DNA of 10,611 bases, taken from assembly GCA_902781245.1 (NCBI GenBank), contig CACZIP010000042.1, forward strand, positions 1 through 10,611. The letters run 5' to 3'. Below are positions 5,864 through 10,611 of this stretch, one piece after another. Both the position numbers and the translations under genes were made by a program. Below the pieces are notes generated by a model, which did no database searches, was not told the origin of the DNA, and was given only the letters and a program-made list of their open reading frames with translations. The DNA is from an uncultured Coriobacteriaceae bacterium (GTDB lineage Bacteria; Actinomycetota; Coriobacteriia; Coriobacteriales; Eggerthellaceae). Numbering within the stretch: the first letter of the stretch is position 1; the number at the start of each line of letters is the position of its first letter.

Positions 5864-5908
5864 GTGACGGATTTAACCTCCATGAAACTCTGTTGAAACG
5901 GATGTGAC
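5864..5908 (+). promoter_or_regulatory. GlnR-like activator-binding array upstream of gltB
   Basis: Five boxes ending in AC occur in 45 bases: GTGAC (5864-5868), TTAAC (5873-5877), GAAAC (5884-5888), GAAAC (5895-5899) and GTGAC (5904-5908). Box-to-box steps are 9, 11, 11 and 9 bp. TGAAAC at 5883-5888 and 5894-5899 is an exact 11-bp-spaced direct repeat. OmpR/PhoB-family regulators bind tandem half-sites about 11 bp apart, and GlnR sites alternate GTnAC and GAAAC with 6-bp gaps. The array lies about 38 to 82 bp upstream of the start point predicted from the -10, where an activator would sit. The adjacent GlnR-like protein is the obvious candidate ligand. Confidence 0.5.
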
Positions 5909-5933
5909 ATGAGGGCCTTCTAGACTGGATGAC

Positions 5934-5939
5934 TATAAT
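5934..5939 (+). promoter_or_regulatory. -10 element of the gltB promoter
   Basis: This is a perfect TATAAT, with initiation predicted near 5946 and a leader of about 47 bases. The spaced -35 position (5911-5916, GAGGGC) does not resemble TTGACA, which fits an activator-dependent promoter. A TG at 5930-5931 is one base too far upstream for a canonical extended -10. Confidence 0.6.
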
Positions 5940-5940
5940 C

Positions 5941-5975
5941 GGCGGGCAACTACCTTGAGAGCGATGGTGCCCGCC
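5941..5975. repeat. 8-bp inverted repeat overlapping the predicted gltB transcription start
   Basis: GGCGGGCA (5941-5948) is the exact reverse complement of TGCCCGCC (5968-5975), with 19 bases between. The left arm begins directly after the -10 and includes the predicted start point, so most of the arm would not be transcribed. That makes a DNA operator more likely than an RNA hairpin, unless transcription starts earlier. Confidence 0.5.
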
Positions 5976-5992
5976 CAATGCTAGGGGGCATC

Positions 5993-8900
5993 ATGGAACA
6001 AGGCGCTGCAGTGATTGTCGAACCGATGGAACGCACCCAGGGGCTTTACCGCTCCGAATTCGAGCACGACGCATGCGGTATCGGGGCGTTGGCTCACCTT
6101 AAGGGCCGCAAATCCCATCAGATGATCGACGACGCCCTTTCGGTGCTCGTGAACCTCGAGTATCGTGGTGGTGTCGGGCTCGAGAAGAACACGGGCGACG
6201 GCGCTGGCATCCTGTTCCAGGTTCCGCATCGCTTCTTCCGCAAGGAAGCCCAGAAATGCGGCCACATCTTGCCTGCCGAAGGTGACTACGGCGTGGCGAT
6301 GCTGTTCCTTCCCCGCGATGCAGAAGGCGTGACCTGTGCCGTGCGCGTGTTCGAGGAAGGGTGCGCGCGTTGCGGCATTCCCTTGCTGTTCTGGCGCGAT
6401 GTGCCGGTCGACCCGCACGACTTGGGAGACACCGCGCAATCTTGCATGCCGACCATCAAGCAGGCGTTCCTGGGACGTCCCGATGATGCGGAGGCTGGTG
6501 AGCAGTTCGAACGCCGCCTGTACGTGTGCCGCCGCCAGATAGAGAAGGCTGCAGCCGCCGATCCCGGCTTAGCGGGACGCATCTTCTACGTGTGCTCGAT
6601 GAGCTCGAGAACTATCGTCTACAAGGGCATGCTCGTATCGACTCAGATGCGCCGGTTCTTCCTCGACCTTGACGATGCGTCGACCGAGACGGCTGTCGCG
6701 CTCGTGCACTCGCGCTACTCCACGAACACGACGCCGTCGTGGGAGCGCGCCCATCCGAACCGTTTCATCGTACACAACGGCGAGATCAACACGCTGCGCT
6801 GCAACGTGAACTGGATCCACGCGCGCGAGTCGAACCTGTACTCGCCGGTGATGGGTGCCGATCTCGAGCATGTGCTGCCGGTGCTCGCAGCCGAGGGGTC
6901 GGATTCGGCCATGCTCGACAATTACCTCGAGTTCATTGCCATGAACGGCCGCGGTCTGCCTCGGGCGGTTTCGATGGTCCTGCCCGAACCGTGGGACAAC
7001 AACGAGAACCTTTCCGACAAACGCAGGGCATGGGATGCTTACCAGTCCATGCTCACCGAGGCATGGGATGGCCCGGCGGCCATCGCATTCTCGGACGGTG
7101 TCGTGACCGGCGCGGTCATCGACCGCAACGGATTGCGTCCGGCGCGTTACTACGTCACATCCGACGATCGCTTGATACTGTCGAGCGAAGTGGGCGTGCT
7201 CGACGTCGACCCGGCGGCCGTGCTCGTGGCAGGCAGCCTCGGACCAGGGCAAATGTTGCTCGTCGATCCCGCGCAAGGGCGCGTGCTGTTCGACGACGAG
7301 ATCAAAGACGGCTTTGCCAACGAAAAGCCGTACCGCACGTGGATTGACGCCGAGGCGCTCACGCTCGACGACTTGATGGACGGGCCGCAAGATGTGGCGA
7401 CGGCGCATGTCGACGCCGACGTTCCGCTTCATGAGCGGCAGGCGGTTCACGGCTACTTCTTCGATGACGTCGAGGAATCCATCATCCCGATGGCGCGCGA
7501 TGGTGCGGCTCCGCTTGCCTCGATGGGTGCCGACACGCCGCTGCCGTGTCTTTCCGAAAATCCGCGCAGCTTCTACGATTACTTCAACCAGTTGTTCGCT
7601 CAGGTGACCAACCCGCCTATCGATGCGCTGCGAGAGTCGTTCATCACGTCGACTTTGCTCTATGTGGGAAACCATGGAAACCTGCTCGAGGATGCGCGGA
7701 CGAACTGCAGGCTCGTACGGCTCGAAACGCCGCTCCTCGACAGTACCCAATTCGAAGCGCTCGCCGGCATCGACCGACATGGGTTCAAGTCGCACCTCCT
7801 GCGAGCGGTGTACCCCGAACACGCAGAGCCGCATGCGCTCGCGCAATCGATTGAGGCTCTGTGCGAAGAAGCGAGCCAGGCTGTTCACGCCGGTGCCGAC
7901 CTCATCGTGGTTTCCGACCGCGTGACCGCAGGCGAGGTTCCCATCCCGACGTTGCTGGCGGTTTCGGCTGTTCACAACCACTTGCTGCGTGCAGAACTGC
8001 GCACGCATGCCGACATCATCGTCGAGACGGGCGATGCCATCACGCCGCACGATTTCGCGGCGCTCGTGGGTTATTCGGCGTCGGGCGTTTTCCCCTATCT
8101 GGCGCATGACACGATACGTTCGCTCTGCGAACGCGGAGTCATCGGCCTCGATGCCGATGTGGCCATTGCCAACTACAATCGCGCCGTTGTTGCAGGCATC
8201 GTGTCCATCATGTCGAAGATGGGCATCTCGACCATGCAGGGCTACCATGCTGCGCAGGTGTTCGAGGCTGTTGGACTTGCCGACGAGCTCGTTGACGAGC
8301 ATTTCACGGGCACGGTCAGCCGCATTGGGGGCCTCGGCATCGACGACGTGCAGCGCGAATGCGATGAGCGGCATGCCCGGGCTTGCGGGCTTGCGCGCAC
8401 GCCTGCGCCCGACCAGTTGCCAAGTTCGGGAATCACGTCGTGGCGTCCGCTTGGGGGTGAGGACCATCTCATCAATCCCGTGTCCATCAATTTGCTCCAG
8501 CGTGCCGTGCGCGAAGGCGACGATCAGCTCTTCGAGGAATACAGCGCGTCGATCCACGTCCCGGGCCGCACGATCCTGCTGAGGGATTTGCTCGAGTTCG
8601 CATCGACGAACGACCCCGTGCCGCTTTCAGAGGTTGAACCGGCCAGCGAGATCGTCAAGCGGTTCAACACAGGTGCGATGAGCTACGGCTCGATCTCGCA
8701 AGAAGCCCATGAATGTCTGGCCATCGCCATGAACCGTCTCCATGGCCGGTCGAACAGCGGCGAGGGCGGTGAAGATCCGGCCCGCGAGGTTACGCTGCCG
8801 AACGGCGACAGCAAGCGGTCGGCCATCAAGCAAATCGCTTCGGGTCGTTTCGGTGTGACGAGCCGCTATCTCATGAGTGCCGATGAGATTCAAATCAAGA

Positions 8901-10611
8901 TGGCCCAAGGCGCGAAACCCGGCGAGGGCGGTCATCTGCCGGGTGCCAAGGTATGGCCGTGGATTGCCCGCGCGCGGCGCAGCACACCGGGCGTGGGGCT
9001 CATATCGCCGCCGCCGCACCATGACATCTATTCCATTGAGGATTTGGCCGAAGTCATTTTCGACATGAAGAACGCGAACCCGCGGGCGCGCGTGTCGGTT
9101 AAGCTCGTCGCCGAAGCTGGCGTGGGCACGATTGCGACCGGCGTCGCCAAAGGCGGGGCCCACAAGATTCTCGTGTCGGGTAGCAACGGCGGCACGGGTG
9201 CCGCGCCGCGCGATTCGATTTACCACGCAGGGCTACCGCTCGAGCTGGGCTTGGCCGAGGTGCAGCAGACGCTGTTGCGCAACGGGTTGCGCTCACGTGT
9301 GGTGCTCGAGGCCGACGGCAAGCTCATGGACGGACGCGATGTTGCCATTGCCTGCTTGCTTGGAGCCGAGGAGTTCGGGTTTGCGACCATGCCGCTTGTG
9401 GCGATGGGCTGTTTGATGCAGCGCGACTGCCAACAGGACACGTGCCCCGTGGGCATCGCCACGCAGAACTGCGTTCTTCGCAATCGGTTCAAGGGGAGCC
9501 CCGAGCACGTTGTGCGTTTCATGACGATGGTGGCCGAGCAGCTTCGCCGCATCATGGCCGAGCTCGGGTTCAGGACCGTCGAGGACATGGTGGGCCATGT
9601 CGAATGCCTGCGCCAGCACGGGCATGCGAACGGCTGGAAGGCACGTTTGGTCGACCTTTCGGCGTTGCTCGCACCGCCTCAGGTCGAATATGGCCGCAGC
9701 ATTCAGGGTGCCGATTGTCCGCATTTTCTGGCGGAGTGCGCTCCTGAGGACTTGCTGCCCCAGACGCTCGATGCCACGCTCCTCGTGCCATATACGGACG
9801 AGGCGCGCGCTGCGCTTGCGCCGCAGCGCTTCCACGTCGATATCGCGAACATCAACCGGTGCGTGGGGACGATGCTCGGTTCCCATGTTACGGAAAAGCA
9901 CGCCGAGGGACTGCCTGACGGCATGCTTACCGTCGACTGCACGGGTTCGGGCGGCGTGAGCTTCGGGGCGTTTCTGCCCGCCGGCGTCACGCTCAACATC
10001 GAGGGCGAGGCGAACGACTTCTTCGGCAAGGGGCTTTCGGGCGGCATCGTCACGGTGTCCCCTTCGCGCGAGGCGACGTTCAGGCCCGAGGAGAACGTCG
10101 TCGCCGGCAACGTTGCCTTCTATGGTGCGACAGGCGGCCGCGGGTTCGTGAACGGGCTCGCGGGGCAACGGTTCGCTGTGCGCAACTCGGGCGCGACGCT
10201 GGTGGTCGAGGGTGTGGGCAACAACGGCTGCGAATACATGACGGGCGGCACCGTGCTCGTGCTCGGTGAAGTGGGCTTGAACTTTGCGGCAGGCATGAGC
10301 GGTGGCGTGGCCTACGTGTACGATGCCGAGCGTACGCTCGCTGAACGGTGCAACCGCGATATGGTCGACCTCGAGGAGCCGGAAGCATCTGAACTCGCGC
10401 AAATCCGCGAACTGATCGACGAGCATGCCCGCCGCACGGGCAGCCCGCTCGGGGTGAAGCTTCTTTACCGGTTCGACGATATCGCGAAGGATTTCGTGAA
10501 GGTCATACCGCGCGAATACAAGCACATGATGCAGCTCGTCGAGCAGCTCGAGGAATCGGGCGTCGCCCATGAGGACGCCGTCGAGCGCGCGTTCGAGATG
10601 AGGGCTGGCAA
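5993..10611 (+). CDS. gltB: Glutamate synthase large subunit (runs off right edge)
   Basis: 1539 codons are visible, near the full length of the family (about 1500). The enzyme transfers the glutamine amide to 2-oxoglutarate, giving two glutamates, with the small subunit GltD (probably beyond the edge). The glutaminase domain starts at the maturation Cys28 (DACGIG), after a short 27-residue propeptide, and includes YRGG (57-60), HNGEIN (261-266) and DRNGLRP (377-383). A central domain leads to GYHAAQVFEAVGL near 750. The FMN/synthase domain has GAMSYGS (894-900), KPGEGG (975-980) and SGSNGGTGA near 1062-1070. The iron-sulfur cysteines C1140, C1146 and C1151 show the C-x5-C-x4-C spacing. A C-terminal Gly-rich GXGXG domain spans roughly 1300-1450. 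ATG 5993 has AGGGGG at 5983-5988; in-frame ATG 5978 lacks a ribosome binding site. The frame is open throughout. Regulation is probably by the GlnR-like protein. Confidence 0.95.
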   Translation, partial: MEQGAAVIVEPMERTQGLYRSEFEHDACGIGALAHLKGRKSHQMIDDALSVLVNLEYRGGVGLEKNTGDGAGILFQVPHRFFRKEAQKCGHILPAEGDYGVAMLFLPRDAEGVTCAVRVFEEGCARCGIPLLFWRDVPVDPHDLGDTAQSCMPTIKQAFLGRPDDAEAGEQFERRLYVCRRQIEKAAAADPGLAGRIFYVCSMSSRTIVYKGMLVSTQMRRFFLDLDDASTETAVALVHSRYSTNTTPSWERAHPNRFIVHNGEINTLRCNVNWIHARESNLYSPVMGADLEHVLPVLAAEGSDSAMLDNYLEFIAMNGRGLPRAVSMVLPEPWDNNENLSDKRRAWDAYQSMLTEAWDGPAAIAFSDGVVTGAVIDRNGLRPARYYVTSDDRLILSSEVGVLDVDPAAVLVAGSLGPGQMLLVDPAQGRVLFDDEIKDGFANEKPYRTWIDAEALTLDDLMDGPQDVATAHVDADVPLHERQAVHGYFFDDVEESIIPMARDGAAPLASMGADTPLPCLSENPRSFYDYFNQLFAQVTNPPIDALRESFITSTLLYVGNHGNLLEDARTNCRLVRLETPLLDSTQFEALAGIDRHGFKSHLLRAVYPEHAEPHALAQSIEALCEEASQAVHAGADLIVVSDRVTAGEVPIPTLLAVSAVHNHLLRAELRTHADIIVETGDAITPHDFAALVGYSASGVFPYLAHDTIRSLCERGVIGLDADVAIANYNRAVVAGIVSIMSKMGISTMQGYHAAQVFEAVGLADELVDEHFTGTVSRIGGLGIDDVQRECDERHARACGLARTPAPDQLPSSGITSWRPLGGEDHLINPVSINLLQRAVREGDDQLFEEYSASIHVPGRTILLRDLLEFASTNDPVPLSEVEPASEIVKRFNTGAMSYGSISQEAHECLAIAMNRLHGRSNSGEGGEDPAREVTLPNGDSKRSAIKQIASGRFGVTSRYLMSADEIQIKMAQGAKPGEGGHLPGAKVWPWIARARRSTPGVGLISPPPHHDIYSIEDLAEVIFDMKNANPRARVSVKLVAEAGVGTIATGVAKGGAHKILVSGSNGGTGAAPRDSIYHAGLPLELGLAEVQQTLLRNGLRSRVVLEADGKLMDGRDVAIACLLGAEEFGFATMPLVAMGCLMQRDCQQDTCPVGIATQNCVLRNRFKGSPEHVVRFMTMVAEQLRRIMAELGFRTVEDMVGHVECLRQHGHANGWKARLVDLSALLAPPQVEYGRSIQGADCPHFLAECAPEDLLPQTLDATLLVPYTDEARAALAPQRFHVDIANINRCVGTMLGSHVTEKHAEGLPDGMLTVDCTGSGGVSFGAFLPAGVTLNIEGEANDFFGKGLSGGIVTVSPSREATFRPEENVVAGNVAFYGATGGRGFVNGLAGQRFAVRNSGATLVVEGVGNNGCEYMTGGTVLVLGEVGLNFAAGMSGGVAYVYDAERTLAERCNRDMVDLEEPEASELAQIRELIDEHARRTGSPLGVKLLYRFDDIAKDFVKVIPREYKHMMQLVEQLEESGVAHEDAVERAFEMRAG

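Noticed and set aside
6569..8557. 662-codon open frame on the minus strand inside gltB
   Set aside because: It is antisense to a fully conserved GltB coding frame, is Arg/His/Val-rich low-quality protein, and shows no family motif. Long antisense frames are expected in high-GC codon usage.
9293..10570. 425-codon open frame on the minus strand inside gltB
   Set aside because: Same reason: it mirrors the GltB synthase and GXGXG domains and has no motif of its own.

Overview
This is a high-GC bacterial segment with compact genes, strong AGGAGG-type ribosome binding sites and GlnR-like actinobacterial regulation. The style suggests an Actinomycetota member, most likely class Coriobacteriia (Eggerthella/Slackia-like gut anaerobes). 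That placement is an inference from gene content and sequence style; no rRNA or other phylogenetic marker lies in the window.

Layout. A divergent left edge carries the 5' end of a minus-strand NAD-binding 3-hydroxyacyl-CoA dehydrogenase (1-77). After a 226-base spacer with an AT-rich promoter zone and a perfect 13-bp inverted repeat, the plus strand encodes a NUDIX hydrolase (304-813). A dense block of six short GC-rich repeat units in both orientations (850-958) precedes a half-size type I ABC exporter (997-2787). A 300-base spacer then holds a candidate promoter and a chain of small hairpins, and leads to asnB, a glutamine-hydrolysing asparagine synthetase (3090-5120). Almost touching it is an OmpR-family orphan response regulator (5126-5797). 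After a hairpin terminator and a probable activator-binding array comes the large subunit of glutamate synthase, gltB (5993 to beyond the right edge).

How the genes fit together. The right two thirds form a nitrogen-assimilation locus: AsnB and GltB both use the glutamine amide, and the regulator between them resembles the actinobacterial nitrogen regulator GlnR, especially in its DNA-binding half. Its receiver domain has lost the usual phosphorylation residues and has Glu where the phosphoacceptor Asp belongs. Upstream of gltB, where the promoter has a perfect TATAAT -10 but no good -35, sits a series of five GTGAC/TTAAC/GAAAC boxes. Three of them are spaced at 11 bp, the layout expected of GlnR-type sites. 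The simplest reading is a phosphorylation-independent regulator that activates the adjacent gltB. The most interesting non-coding items are this array, the repeat cluster at 850-958 with its mutually exclusive hairpins, and the long structured asnB leader.
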